Part shown: piece by piece, positions 38,123 through 46,531 of the stretch
Numbering within the stretch: position 1 is the stretch's first letter
Layout: each line of letters starts with the position of its first letter
Source of the DNA: Paramagnetospirillum magneticum AMB-1
GTDB lineage: Bacteria; Pseudomonadota; Alphaproteobacteria; Rhodospirillales; Magnetospirillaceae
NCBI RefSeq assembly: GCF_000009985.1
Contig: NC_007626.1
Location: 4,631,789 to 4,695,788 of the forward strand
Length of the DNA stretch: 64,000 nucleotides
Reading direction: 5' to 3'
Notes under the pieces: model-generated
The model's input: only the letters and a program-made list of their open reading frames with translations
The model's database searches: none
Told to the model about the DNA's origin: nothing
Translations under genes and position numbers: made by a program

Positions 38123-38461
38123 ATGCGTAACGATAGGATTCTGGAACGCAAGGTCTTTTATGCCGGGGCAAAGATCTTCAACGAGGGCGACAGCGGCGAT
38201 CGCGCCTACCTGATCCAGGACGGACAGGTGGAGATCATCAAGCACGGCATGACGCTGGCCACCATCGGCAAGGGTGAGCTGTTCGGCGAAATGGCCCTGG
38301 TGGACGATCAGCCGCGCATGGCCACCGCCAAGGCACTGACCGACGTGTCGTGCATCATCATTTCCCGCGACACCTTCCGCGAAAAGCTGGCCAAGGCCGA
38401 TCCGTTCATTCGCGGCCTGCTCAACATCTTCGTGCGCAATATCCGCAACCTGACCCGCTGA
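38123..38461 (+). CDS. Single-domain cyclic-nucleotide-binding (cNMP) protein
   Basis: A 112-residue protein that is only a cNMP-binding beta barrel: ILERKVFYAGAKIFNEGDSGDRAYLIQDGQVEI, then the phosphate cassette GELFGEMALVDDQPRMATAKA. No DNA-binding or enzymatic domain follows, so it may act as a partner-binding sensor. Cassette residues Glu and Arg (FGE...PRMATA) suggest that nucleotide binding is retained. ratA follows 7 bases downstream, so they probably share a transcript. ATG 38123 is preferred to an upstream GTG. Confidence 0.82.
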   Translation: MRNDRILERKVFYAGAKIFNEGDSGDRAYLIQDGQVEIIKHGMTLATIGKGELFGEMALVDDQPRMATAKALTDVSCIIISRDTFREKLAKADPFIRGLLNIFVRNIRNLTR

Positions 38462-38468
38462 GTCCGCC

Positions 38469-38909
38469 ATGCATGCCCTGACCGGCGGCTGGGGCCTGGA
38501 TGTGCCCGGCCACACGCCCGACGAGCTTTACGCCCTGGCGGTGGACATCGAATCCTATCCCCGTTTCCTGCCCTGGTGCCAGAAGGCCCGCATCCGCAGC
38601 CGCGACGGCGATCGGCTGGAGGTGGACAACCTGTTCGGCCTGGGACCGCTGCAGGCGCAATTCTCCTCCCAGGCGACGCAGGAGCCACCGGGCAAGCTGA
38701 CCATCACCTCCCAGGACGGCCCCTTTCGCCGTTTCCGGCTGATCTGGACCTTCACGCCCCTGGAGGACGGTTGCCGCGTGGAGGCCGAGTACAAGATGGA
38801 ACTGCGCTCGCCCATGCTGCACGCCATGGCCGCCATGTCCCTGCCGGCCATGGAGCACAAGGTGGCCCAGAGCTTCCGCAACCGGGTCCGCGAGGTTTAC
38901 GGGCGGTAG
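38469..38909 (+). CDS. ratA: RatA/COQ10-type START-domain protein
   Basis: A 146-residue START-like protein. The family pattern TPDELYALAVDIESYPRFLPWCQKARI, LFGLGPLQAQFSSQ, GPFRRFRLIWTFTPL and MEHKVAQSFRNRVREVYG is complete. Bacterial members are annotated either as ribosome-association toxin RatA or as a coenzyme Q-binding COQ10 homologue. In alphaproteobacteria the ubiquinone-binding role is at least as likely. No partner ratB is next to it. Confidence 0.85.
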   Translation: MHALTGGWGLDVPGHTPDELYALAVDIESYPRFLPWCQKARIRSRDGDRLEVDNLFGLGPLQAQFSSQATQEPPGKLTITSQDGPFRRFRLIWTFTPLEDGCRVEAEYKMELRSPMLHAMAAMSLPAMEHKVAQSFRNRVREVYGR

Positions 38910-38923
38910 GGGCCAAGGATCTG

Positions 38924-39036
38924 TCGGGCGATTGCCCGAACCCATTTGGGGCCATGCCCCAAACCCCCTTTTGATTCATGAATGAAAGGGAGGTTTGGAG
39001 GTCTCCTCCAAGCGGGGCCGGGGCGGCAGCCCCGCC
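38924..39036 (+). repeat. REP-like palindromic element, copy B
   Basis: Series of small palindromes: TCGGGCGATTGCCCGA, TTTGGGGCCATGCCCCAAA, CCCCCTTTT...AAAGGGAGG, TTTGGAGG-TC-TCCTCCAA and GGGGCGGCAGCCCC. The same order occurs at 45836-45929 in reverse orientation and partly at 22062-22114. Confidence 0.75.
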
Positions 39037-39054
39037 TGGCTTATTGTCCCAAGG

Positions 39055-39092
39055 AAAAGGCCCGGCACCTTGCGGTACCGGGCCTTCCCTTT
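39055..39092 (-). terminator. Intrinsic terminator of rpsA
   Basis: Minus strand: GGCCCGG/CCGGGCC stem around a 12-base loop followed by TTTTCC, ~30 bases after the rpsA stop. Confidence 0.8.
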
Positions 39093-39117
39093 AACGGCTA
39101 AGCCGAAGAGAGGAGGA

Positions 39118-40815
39118 TTACTCCTTCTCCTGAGCCTTGCGCATGGCGGCACCCAGGATGTCGCCCAGCGAGGCGCCCGAATCGGACGAACCGTACTCGG
39201 CCATGGCCTGCTTCTCTTCCTCGACCTCGCGCGCCTTCACCGACAGGGTGATCTTGCGCGCCGCCTTCTCGAAGGCGGTGATCTTGGCGTCGAGCTTCTC
39301 GCCGACCGCGAAGCGCTCGGGGCGCTGCTCGGAGCGTTCACGCGACAGCTCGGACTTGCGGATGAAGCCGGTCATGCCCTCGACGGTCACTTCCAGGCCG
39401 TTCTCGGTGACCTGGGTCACGGTGCAGGTGACCACGTCGCCCTTCTTGATGGACGCCACGGCGTCCTGATAGGGGTCGGCGCCCAGCTGCTTGATGCCGA
39501 GGCTGATGCGCTCCTTCTCGACGTCGACGTCCAGGACCTTGGCCTTGACCACATCGCCCTTCTTGAAGTTCTGGATGGCCTGCTCGCCAGGAGTCGCCCA
39601 ATCCAGATCCGACAGATGAACCATGCCGTCGATATCGCCGGGCAGGCCGATGAACAGGCCGAACTCGGTGATGTTCTTGATCTCGCCTTCGACCAGGGTG
39701 CCCTGGGGGAAGCGATCCAGGAAGCCTTCCCACGGGTTGTTCATGGTCTGCTTGAGACCCAGCGAGATGCGGCGCTTCTGGGGATCCACGTCCAGCACCA
39801 TGACCTCGACCTCCTGAGAGGTGGAGACGATCTTGCCGGGGTGGACGTTCTTCTTGGTCCACGACATCTCGGAGACGTGCACCAGACCTTCGACACCGGG
39901 CTCCAGCTCGACGAACGCGCCGTAGTCGGTGATGTTGGTGACGCGGCCGGAGAACTTGGCGTTGACCGGGTACTTGGCCTCGACACCCTCCCACGGATCG
40001 GCGTCAAGCTGCTTGATGCCGAGCGAGATGCGCTGGGTTTCCGAGTTGAAGCGGATGACCTGGACCTTGACGGTCTGGCCGATGTGCAGCGCCTCGGACG
40101 GGTGGTTGATGCGCTTCCAGGCGATATCGGTGACGTGCAGCAGGCCGTCGACGCCGCCCAGGTCCACGAACGCACCGTAATCGGTGATGTTCTTGACCAC
40201 GCCCTCGAGGATCTGGCCTTCCTTGAGGTTCTCGATCAGCTCGGAGCGCTGCTCGGCGCGGGTCTCTTCGAGAACGGCGCGACGCGACACCACGATGTTG
40301 CCGCGCGAGCGGTCCATCTTGAGGATCTGGAACGGCTGGGGGGTGCCCAGCAGCGGGGTGATGTCGCGCACGGGGCGGATGTCGACCTGGCTGCCCGGCA
40401 GGAACGCCACGGCGCCCGACAGATCGACGGTGAAACCGCCCTTGACGCGGCCGAAGATCACGCCGGTGACGCGCTGCTGCGCCTCGAACGACTTCTCCAG
40501 CAGGGTCCAGGCTTCCTCGCGCTTGGCCTTCTCACGGCTGAGGACAACCTCGCCGTTGCGGTCTTCATAGCGCTCGACGAACACGTCGACCTGATCGCCG
40601 GCCTTGATGTCGGCGGCGCGGCCGGCGGTGGCGAATTCCTTCAGAGGGACGCGGCCCTCGGACTTGAGGCCCACGTCGATCACGGCGACGTCACCGTCGA
40701 TCTCGACGATGGTACCGGTGATCACGGAGCCTTCAAACGAGCCACCCACACCGAGGGTCTCGTCCAGCAGGGCGGCGAAATCGTCGACGGCCTGCGCAAT
40801 AGCGGTATTGGTCAT
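39118..40815 (-). CDS. rpsA: 30S ribosomal protein S1
   Basis: A 565-residue protein with six S1 (OB-fold) repeats. Typical repeat ends are seen, such as DYGAFVDLGGVDGLLHVTDIAW, DYGAFVELEPGVEGLVHVSEMSW, EFGLFIGLPGDIDGMVHLSDLDW and ENGLEVTVEGMTGFIRKSELS, with LGIKQL between repeats. S1 recruits mRNAs with weak Shine-Dalgarno sites to the 30S subunit. It follows cmk on the same strand, the common cmk-rpsA order. The C-terminus is acidic/helical (GDILGAAMRKAQEKE). Confidence 0.98.
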   Translation of the reverse strand: MTNTAIAQAVDDFAALLDETLGVGGSFEGSVITGTIVEIDGDVAVIDVGLKSEGRVPLKEFATAGRAADIKAGDQVDVFVERYEDRNGEVVLSREKAKREEAWTLLEKSFEAQQRVTGVIFGRVKGGFTVDLSGAVAFLPGSQVDIRPVRDITPLLGTPQPFQILKMDRSRGNIVVSRRAVLEETRAEQRSELIENLKEGQILEGVVKNITDYGAFVDLGGVDGLLHVTDIAWKRINHPSEALHIGQTVKVQVIRFNSETQRISLGIKQLDADPWEGVEAKYPVNAKFSGRVTNITDYGAFVELEPGVEGLVHVSEMSWTKKNVHPGKIVSTSQEVEVMVLDVDPQKRRISLGLKQTMNNPWEGFLDRFPQGTLVEGEIKNITEFGLFIGLPGDIDGMVHLSDLDWATPGEQAIQNFKKGDVVKAKVLDVDVEKERISLGIKQLGADPYQDAVASIKKGDVVTCTVTQVTENGLEVTVEGMTGFIRKSELSRERSEQRPERFAVGEKLDAKITAFEKAARKITLSVKAREVEEEKQAMAEYGSSDSGASLGDILGAAMRKAQEKE

Positions 40816-40953
40816 TGTTAGGGAAGTTCCTTTCGTATCGTGTCTTTCCGGCCTGCCGGTTGAATCCGGCGGTCTTTGCGTAAAAAAGGACGTTTCTCAA
40901 AAAAGAAAACCACCGCCCAGGGTTGCCCGGGCGGCGTCAACAGGTTCTGAATG

Positions 40954-41589
40954 CTACCGTTTGGAACCGATGATCCCCAGCGCGGCGGCAAAAGCCTGAT
41001 CGGCATCGAGGTCGGAGGTATCCAGCACGGCGGCATCCTGGGCCGGAACCAGCGGGGCGACCGCGCGGTTGGTATCGCGCTCGTCACGTTCCCGCATGTC
41101 GGCCAGGACGGTGCCGTATATAGCCCCCAGGCCCTTTTCCTGCAACTCTTTCAGCCGTCGCTCGGCCCTTTTTTCCACGCTGGCCGTGACGAACAACTTT
41201 ACCTGCGCCTCGGGACAGACCACGGTCCCGATGTCGCGGCCGTCGAGCACGGCCCCCTTGCCCCCCGGCGGAGTGGCGGCGAAGCGGCGCTGGAAGTCCA
41301 GCAAAGCGGCGCGCACGCCGGGAATGGAAGCCACCTTGGACGCCGCCTGGGCGGCTTCGTCGATGCGCAGATCGGTGGCGGCCAGGTCATCCGGCGACAG
41401 CTGCCGGGCCGCCCGCTCGGCCAGGGCCACGTCGGCGGGGTCGAGCCCGGCGCGGGCCAGCTTCATGCCCACGGCGCGATAGATCAGGCCGGTGTCGAGA
41501 TAGTCGAAGCCCAATTCAGCGGCCAGACGCCGCGCCAGAGTCCCCTTGCCGGCCGCCGCGGGGCCGTCGATGGCGATGATAGTGCTCAC
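40954..41589 (-). CDS. cmk: Cytidylate kinase
   Basis: A 211-residue (d)CMP kinase. The P-loop is IDGPAAAGKGTLARRLA (residues 6-22). FDYLDTGLIYRAVG and LDGRDIGTVVCPEAQVKLFVTAS are the CMP-binding and LID-flanking motifs. Its start overlaps the aroA stop by four bases, the usual aroA-cmk-rpsA order. Confidence 0.97.
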   Translation of the reverse strand: MSTIIAIDGPAAAGKGTLARRLAAELGFDYLDTGLIYRAVGMKLARAGLDPADVALAERAARQLSPDDLAATDLRIDEAAQAASKVASIPGVRAALLDFQRRFAATPPGGKGAVLDGRDIGTVVCPEAQVKLFVTASVEKRAERRLKELQEKGLGAIYGTVLADMRERDERDTNRAVAPLVPAQDAAVLDTSDLDADQAFAAALGIIGSKR

Positions 41590-42920
41590 GGATTGTCTCC
41601 GGAAATCTTCGCCCCCAGCCCGTTCATCAGTTCGACGAAGGCGGGGAAGCTGGTGTCGATGGCTTCGGAATCGTCCACGGCCACGGGCCGGGCCGAGGCC
41701 ATGCCCATCACCAGGAACGACATGGCGATGCGGTGATCGAAATGGGTGGTGACGGTGGCGTCGCCGTCGGGGATGCGTCCGGTCCCGTGGACGATGAGGG
41801 CATCCTTCTCCTCCTCCACCGCCACGCCGCAGGCGGCCAGGCCGCGCGCCATGGCGGCCAGACGGTCGCTTTCCTTGACCCGCAGCTCGCCCAATCCCCG
41901 CATGCGGGTGGTGCCCTCGGCGAAGGCGGCGGCCACGGCCAGGATGGGGTATTCGTCGATCATGGACGGCGCTCGCTCGGCCGGCACGTCCACGCCCTTG
42001 AGGCGCGACGAGCGCACCACCAGATCGGCCACCGGCTCGCCCGCCTGATCGCGGGGATGGTCGAAGCGAATGTCGGCGCCCATTTCCAGCAGGGTCTGGT
42101 ACAGCCCGGTGCGCAAGGGATTGGTGCCGACGTTTGGCAGACGGATCTCGGAGCCCTCCACCAGCAGGGCGGCCACCACCGGGAAGGCCGCCGAGGAGGG
42201 ATCGGCGGGCACCACCACCGGCCGGCCGGTCAGTTCCGGAAAGCCCACCACGGTAATGGCGCGGCCACCGCCCTCGGCGTCCTCGACCCGCACGGTGGCG
42301 CCGAAATTCCGGAGCATCAGTTCGGTGTGGTCACGGGTGGCCTCCCGCTCGATCACCGTGGTCTCGCCGGCGGTGTTGAGACCGGCCAGCATGATGGCCG
42401 ACTTCACCTGGGCCGAGGCCACGGGAAGCTCGTAGGTGATGGGCGTGGGCTGCGCCGTGCCGGTCACCGCCAGGGGCAGGCGGCCGCCGTCACGGCTGAC
42501 GAAGCGCGCCCCCATGCGCGACAGCGGATCGATCACCCGGCGCATGGGCCGCGAGCGCAACGAGCCGTCGCCGGTGAAAAAACAGGTGAAGGGATGGGTG
42601 GCCACCAGGCCCATCAGCAGCCGCGCCCCGGTGCCGGAATTGCCCATGTCGAGAACATCGGCCGGCTCCATCAGCCCGCCGACGCCGCGCCCGAACAGCC
42701 GCCACGATCCGTCGTCGCGGCGCTCGACCTCGGCGCCCAGCGCCCGCATGCAGGCGGCGGTGCGTAAAACATCGTCGCCTTCCAGCAGACCGGTGACCAC
42801 GCTTTCACCCACCGCCAGGGCACCCAGCATCAGGGCGCGGTGCGAGATGGACTTGTCGCCCGGAACGGGCGCCGAACCGGCCAAAGGTGCGGCCCGACGG
42901 GATGAAAGCGGCTTGGCCAT
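41586..42920 (-). CDS. aroA: 3-phosphoshikimate 1-carboxyvinyltransferase (EPSP synthase), class II-like
   Basis: A 444-residue shikimate-pathway enzyme that joins PEP and shikimate-3-phosphate. Motifs are PGDKSISHRALMLGALA, MGNSGTGARLLMGLVA, SAQVKSAIMLAGL, EREATRDHTELMLRNFG and DEYPILAVAAAFAEG. The RDHTE segment and overall spacing resemble class II enzymes rather than the E. coli type. ATG 42920 is chosen; the open frame upstream is not conserved-looking. First gene of aroA-cmk-rpsA. Confidence 0.95.
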   Translation of the reverse strand: MAKPLSSRRAAPLAGSAPVPGDKSISHRALMLGALAVGESVVTGLLEGDDVLRTAACMRALGAEVERRDDGSWRLFGRGVGGLMEPADVLDMGNSGTGARLLMGLVATHPFTCFFTGDGSLRSRPMRRVIDPLSRMGARFVSRDGGRLPLAVTGTAQPTPITYELPVASAQVKSAIMLAGLNTAGETTVIEREATRDHTELMLRNFGATVRVEDAEGGGRAITVVGFPELTGRPVVVPADPSSAAFPVVAALLVEGSEIRLPNVGTNPLRTGLYQTLLEMGADIRFDHPRDQAGEPVADLVVRSSRLKGVDVPAERAPSMIDEYPILAVAAAFAEGTTRMRGLGELRVKESDRLAAMARGLAACGVAVEEEKDALIVHGTGRIPDGDATVTTHFDHRIAMSFLVMGMASARPVAVDDSEAIDTSFPAFVELMNGLGAKISGDNP

Positions 42921-43106
42921 GATCACTCCTGATAACCAGCGGCAAGGGGAAAAGCTGCCCGCCGAAGCTCTATCACAGGCGCCTTCCGCGTCATAGACCC
43001 GCGTTCCATGCTGCACCGCCCACGCTTTTTCGTTTTGACACAGGGTGGGGAACATGGCAAATGGCCCCTTTACCGGGTTCGAGTGACACGTTGAAGGAGG
43101 ACGAAG

Positions 43107-43487
43107 GTGGCAAAGCCGGAATGGGGACAGAAGCGCACCTGCCAAAGCTGCGGATGCCGTTTCTATGACCTGACGCGCACTCCCATCGTTTGCCCCAAGT
43201 GCGGGTCGACGGTCGAGCCCGACATGCCCTTCAAGGTGCGTCGCGGCAGTGCGGCAGCGGCGGAGAAGGTGGCCCCCGTGGCGGCGGCCATTCCCGTGGC
43301 GGCGAATATCGACGTGGACGATCTTCCCGTGGCCGAGGACGAGGACGAAGTCATCGACGGCGAGAACGAGACCGCCGACGACGATGAAAGCGGCCTGATC
43401 GAAGACGCCTCCGATCTGGGCGAGGACGATGACGACATGGCCGAGGTCATGGAACACATGGACGAGGAGATCGAGGACGAGGTCTGA
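43107..43487 (+). CDS. TIGR02300 / FYDLN-type zinc-ribbon acidic protein
   Basis: A 126-residue protein found almost only in alphaproteobacteria. The N-terminal zinc ribbon is CQSCGCRFYDLTRTPIVCPKCG (two Cys pairs) with the FYDL motif. A linker follows, and the C-terminal half is extremely acidic (EDEDEVIDGE, DDDESGLIED, EDDDDMAE). Function unknown. The GTG start at 43107 is supported by GAAGGAGG upstream. Next to tRNA-Ala and aroA. Confidence 0.92.
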   Translation: MAKPEWGQKRTCQSCGCRFYDLTRTPIVCPKCGSTVEPDMPFKVRRGSAAAAEKVAPVAAAIPVAANIDVDDLPVAEDEDEVIDGENETADDDESGLIEDASDLGEDDDDMAEVMEHMDEEIEDEV

Positions 43488-43604
43488 TTCGGCCTCATGG
43501 ATTTCTGTTTGGCCGGCGATGAATTTTTCGCTTGCAAGGCCATCCGGGAAACCATATGTTCCGCCTCCACCGGCGGGGCCCCAAGCCCGCAGGTAACAAG
43601 TTTC

Positions 43605-43680
<76 letters not shown>

Positions 43681-43686
43681 AAATAG

Positions 43687-43724
43687 TGAAGGCCCGGTCA
43701 GCGATGACCGGGCCTTCTGCTTTT
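43687..43724 (+). terminator. Intrinsic terminator after tRNA-Ala
   Basis: GAAGGCCCGGTCA-GCGA-TGACCGGGCCTTC with 13-bp stem, then TGCTTTT. It could also work for the convergent hemerythrin gene on the minus strand. Confidence 0.85.
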
Positions 43725-43744
43725 CAGCTACCCCTCCTTCGGGA

Positions 43745-44179
43745 CTAATGCTGGCCCCTCAGATAGATCCCGTTGTGGTTCAGCCAGTAAGGGCGCAGCT
43801 TCAGGTCGCTCTGGACGATATGGGCGGTGATCCATTCCTTGGCCAGCCCCGCCAGTTCGCGCAGCAACGGCGTGAAATTGCCGCGGGCGTCCAGCTCGTC
43901 GTACTGCTCCTTCAGCAGCTCCACCTTCTCCAGGATGGCGGCATGCTCCCTGTGATGCATCTCGGTGAAGGGGAACGAGCATTCGCGCTGGATTTTCTCC
44001 TCGCGGCCGAAGGCGGTGCTGGTCTCCTCGTACAGCCCGGTCAGAAACAGCCCCAGGGCGGTATGAGGTCCATGAGCCCCCAAGGCGCGCTCGAAGTCGT
44101 TGATGCGCCCGATCACATGCTTGCGGGCACGATCGATCTCGGGTTGGCCGATCGCCATGGCATCACGCCAAATCAGCAT
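43745..44179 (-). CDS. Divergent bacteriohemerythrin
   Basis: A 144-residue four-helix hemerythrin-like protein. It starts LIWRDAMAIGQPEID, as O2-binding bacteriohemerythrins do. Later ligands are present: FGREEKIQ (Glu), MHHREHAAI (His-x3-His) and WITAHIVQSDLKL (His...Asp). Two usual His ligands seem missing: the first helix has DRARKHV instead of DxxH, and the second has TAFGREE where HFxxEE is expected. It may bind a different or mononuclear metal, or have a shifted ligand. Such proteins are abundant in magnetospirilla. Divergent from the island IV promoter. Confidence 0.8.
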   Translation of the reverse strand: MLIWRDAMAIGQPEIDRARKHVIGRINDFERALGAHGPHTALGLFLTGLYEETSTAFGREEKIQRECSFPFTEMHHREHAAILEKVELLKEQYDELDARGNFTPLLRELAGLAKEWITAHIVQSDLKLRPYWLNHNGIYLRGQH

Positions 44180-44282
44180 GGCGCCCTCCAGCCTCTATTG
44201 CGGACGTATGTATTTTCCCGCAGATCAGGGACGAGGTCCAGCCGCGCCTCGTGACGTTTCGTGGCGGGCCACAAAAAAGACG

Positions 44283-44340
44283 TTGACAATGTTCCTATCT
44301 GACGGTATATAAATTCCCATCAACACCCGAACTGCGTCCG
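44283..44340 (+). promoter_or_regulatory. Island IV promoter with CATCAACACC box
   Basis: TTGACA (44283-44288), a 17-base spacer and TATATA (44306-44311) are near-consensus. Six bases on begins CATCAACACCCGAACTGCG (44318), 21/23 identical to the island III box. The leader to the capsid gene is ~190 bases and can fold: ACACCC (44322) pairs with GGGTGT around an inner GCGT-CCG-ACGC hairpin. This leader fills the gap between hemerythrin and capsid. Confidence 0.75.
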
Positions 44341-44512
44341 ACGCAAGGGTGTCGACCCCAACCCCTCTTCACCCCTCTCGGACAACCGGACCCATTGGTC
44401 CGGCCCGACGGACTTCCGGCGCCGTTCCGATGGCGCCCGGCCGCTGGCGCGCACGGTCGGGCAGAACCGACGGACGGCGACATCCCGACACAACCCCTCA
44501 GAGGAACAAAAC

Positions 44513-45331
44513 ATGTCCACGAGCGTCATCAACGCCTACTCCAGGCAGTACGGCCACGAAGTCCATGCCGCCTACCAGCGCATGGGCACCAAGCTGCGCA
44601 ACACCGTTCGGACCCGCAACAACGTCAAGGGCGCCATCGCCGTCTTCCAGAAGGTCGGCAAGGGCACCGCCAGCACCAAGGCCCGCCACGGCAAGGTTCC
44701 GGTGATGAATGTCGACCACTCGGCCGTCGAGTGCCAGCTGTTCGACTATTACGCCGGTGACTGGCTGGACAAGCTGGACGAGCTGAAGATCGAGCACAAC
44801 GAGCGCGAAGTGCTGATCAATGCCGGCGCCTATGCCCTGGGCCGCAAGACCGACGAACTGATCATCGCCGAACTGGACAAGTCCACCAACTATGCCCAGG
44901 ACGGCACCACCGGCCTGACCAAGGCCAAGGTGCTGGAAGCCTTCGAGATGCTGGGCGAGACCGAAGTCCCCGATGACGGCAATCGCTTTGCCGTCGTCGG
45001 CTGGAAGCAGTGGTCGGACCTGATGTCCATCACCGAGTTCGCCCATGCCGATTATGTCGGCTCGGACGAACTGCCGTGGAAGGGCACCCAGGCCAAGCAT
45101 TGGCTGGGCACCTTGTGGATGCCCCATTCGGGTCTGACCAAGTCGTCCAACGTGCGCTACTGCTACTGGTACCACCAGACGGCGGTGGGCCATGCCTGCG
45201 GCTCCGAGGTCAAGTCCGAGATCACCTACCAGGGCGATCGCGCCGCCTGGTTCGTCAACAACTTTATGAGCCAGGGTGCGGCGCTGGTCGATGCGACCGG
45301 CGTGGTGTCGCTGCGCTGCCTCGAATCCTAA
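44513..45331 (+). CDS. Phage major capsid protein
   Basis: A 272-residue protein beginning at an ATG with AGAGGAAC upstream, first gene of the largest island. Its pattern resembles podovirus-type capsid proteins: YGHEVHAAYQRMGTKLRNTVR, FQKVGKGTASTKARHGKVPV, MNVDHSAVECQLFDYYAGDW, then DELKIEHNEREVLINAGAYALGRKTDELI and a C-terminal GDRAAWFVNNFMSQGAALVD. Somewhat shorter than T7 gp10 (345). No frameshift. The matching scaffold and portal are in island I, over 33 kb away, which is unusual. Confidence 0.82.
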   Translation: MSTSVINAYSRQYGHEVHAAYQRMGTKLRNTVRTRNNVKGAIAVFQKVGKGTASTKARHGKVPVMNVDHSAVECQLFDYYAGDWLDKLDELKIEHNEREVLINAGAYALGRKTDELIIAELDKSTNYAQDGTTGLTKAKVLEAFEMLGETEVPDDGNRFAVVGWKQWSDLMSITEFAHADYVGSDELPWKGTQAKHWLGTLWMPHSGLTKSSNVRYCYWYHQTAVGHACGSEVKSEITYQGDRAAWFVNNFMSQGAALVDATGVVSLRCLES

Positions 45332-45344
45332 GGGAGCTTACACC

Positions 45345-45614
45345 ATGGCCTATCAGTCCAAGGACCTGTCGGTCCTGGCCTATGCCAACGGCTTCACGCT
45401 GTGGCACTACACCACCGCCGACAGCGGCAACACCGTCGATACCAGCGGCTATTTCAACGCCGCCTCGACCATGCTGCGCGTCGGCGACATCGTCGTCGCC
45501 AACGTGGACACCGCCGCCACCATGAAGGCCGGCCTGTTCCTGGTCTCCGCCAATACCGGCGGCGTGGTCGACGTCAACGACCTGACCCAGATCGGCAGCG
45601 CCGACTCGCGCTAG
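45345..45614 (+). CDS. Small virion protein following the capsid gene
   Basis: An 89-residue protein: MAYQSKDLSVLAYANGFTLW, then TSGYFNAASTMLRVGDIVVANVD and GLFLVSANTGGVVDVNDL. Short proteins with this LSVLAYANGFTLWHY start directly follow capsid genes in several podovirus genomes and are presumed head decoration or completion proteins. The ATG has GGGAGC upstream, 13 bases after the capsid stop. Role inferred from position. Confidence 0.7.
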   Translation: MAYQSKDLSVLAYANGFTLWHYTTADSGNTVDTSGYFNAASTMLRVGDIVVANVDTAATMKAGLFLVSANTGGVVDVNDLTQIGSADSR

Positions 45615-45628
45615 ACGGTCTTTGCCCC

Positions 45629-45653
45629 TCCCCCGGAGCGATCCGGGGGAGAC
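45629..45653. repeat. GC-rich hairpin after the small virion gene
   Basis: CTCCCCCGG-AGCGAT-CCGGGGGAG, a 9-bp perfect stem without a T run, 15 bases after the stop. It might slow or end transcription or protect the mRNA 3' end. Confidence 0.6.
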
Positions 45654-45835
45654 CCCATTCGCATGCTCACAGCTCCGGCCCTGGCGCTCCGGCGGGTTTT
45701 CCCTCGCCCCCGCCGTGTCAGCCGCCGGCCGCCGCCCCGCCTCCGCGCGACCCTCTCCGCAGCGGGGGCGGGGCGAGGACCTCGACCACTCCGTCTCGCG
45801 GGGCTCCCGCCCCCTGTTCTCGGCAAGTCCGGCCC

Positions 45836-45929
45836 CGGCTGGAGGCGATGCCTCCAAACCTCCCTTCATTTTGAAAATGAAAAGGGGGTTTGGGGCATCG
45901 CCCCAAATGGGCCCGGGCGATAGCCCGCG
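45836..45929 (-). repeat. REP-like palindromic element, copy C (inverted)
   Basis: Contains TGGAGGCGATGCCTCCAAACC, a central CTTCATTTTGAAAATGAAAAG dyad, TTTGGGGCATCGCCCCAAA and CGGGCGATAGCCCG. It is the reverse-orientation counterpart of the copy at 38924-39036. It fills most of the 347-base non-coding gap 45615-45961 inside the phage operon. Confidence 0.75.
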
Positions 45930-45961
45930 AACGGGATCATCAAGACCTTAGGAGATCCGCC

Positions 45962-46531
45962 ATGGCCCTGTCCGCCATCGCCCTGTGTTCGCGCGCCCTG
46001 ATCCGTCTGGGCGCCGCCCCCATTGCCGGCTTCGACGACGGCTCGGCCGAGTCGGAAGTGGCCGCCAACCTTTATCCGCCGCTGCGCGACGGCGCCCTGT
46101 CGTCCCACCCCTGGAGCTTCGCCACCGGCCAGGTCTCCCTGGCCCGGCTGGCGGGAGAGCCCCTGGCCGACTTCGCCTATGCCTACCAGCTGCCCACGGA
46201 TTTTCTGCGGGTGCTGTCGGCCGGCCCCAGCGGCCGGGGCTCCGGCCTGGTGTTCCGTATTGCCGGCTCGCGGCTGCTCTGCGATGCCGACGAGGTGGTG
46301 CTGACCTATGTCTACCGCCCCGACGAAAGCGCCTTTCCGCCCTATTTCGACCAGATGCTGATGGCGCGGCTGACCGCCGAGTTCTGTATTCCGCTGACCG
46401 AGAGCACCACCCGGGCCCAGTTCCTGTTCCGGCTGGCCGAGGACGAGTTCCGCCGCGCCAAGCTGATCGACGCCCAGAGCCACACGCCGTCGGCCATCAC
46501 CGACTTCCCCCTGGTGGAGGTGCGGTCATGA
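45962..46531 (+). CDS. Tail tubular protein A (T7 gp11-like)
   Basis: A 189-residue protein starting MALSAIALCSRALIRLGAAPIAGFDDGSAE and containing RDGALSSHPWSFATGQVSLARL, YAYQLPTDFLRVL and YPPYFDQMLMARLTAEFC-like text (AFPPYFDQMLMARLTAEFC). This set is typical of T7 gp11-type tail tubular A proteins, which form the adaptor ring between portal and nozzle. The length (T7: 196) fits. Its stop overlaps the start of tail tubular B (ATGA). The ATG has AGGAGA upstream. Confidence 0.9.
   Translation: MALSAIALCSRALIRLGAAPIAGFDDGSAESEVAANLYPPLRDGALSSHPWSFATGQVSLARLAGEPLADFAYAYQLPTDFLRVLSAGPSGRGSGLVFRIAGSRLLCDADEVVLTYVYRPDESAFPPYFDQMLMARLTAEFCIPLTESTTRAQFLFRLAEDEFRRAKLIDAQSHTPSAITDFPLVEVRS

Noticed and set aside
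45660..45830. Arg/Pro-rich frames between the small virion gene and tail tubular A
   Set aside because: Compositionally biased, without ribosome sites, and overlapping repeat sequence; treated as non-coding.
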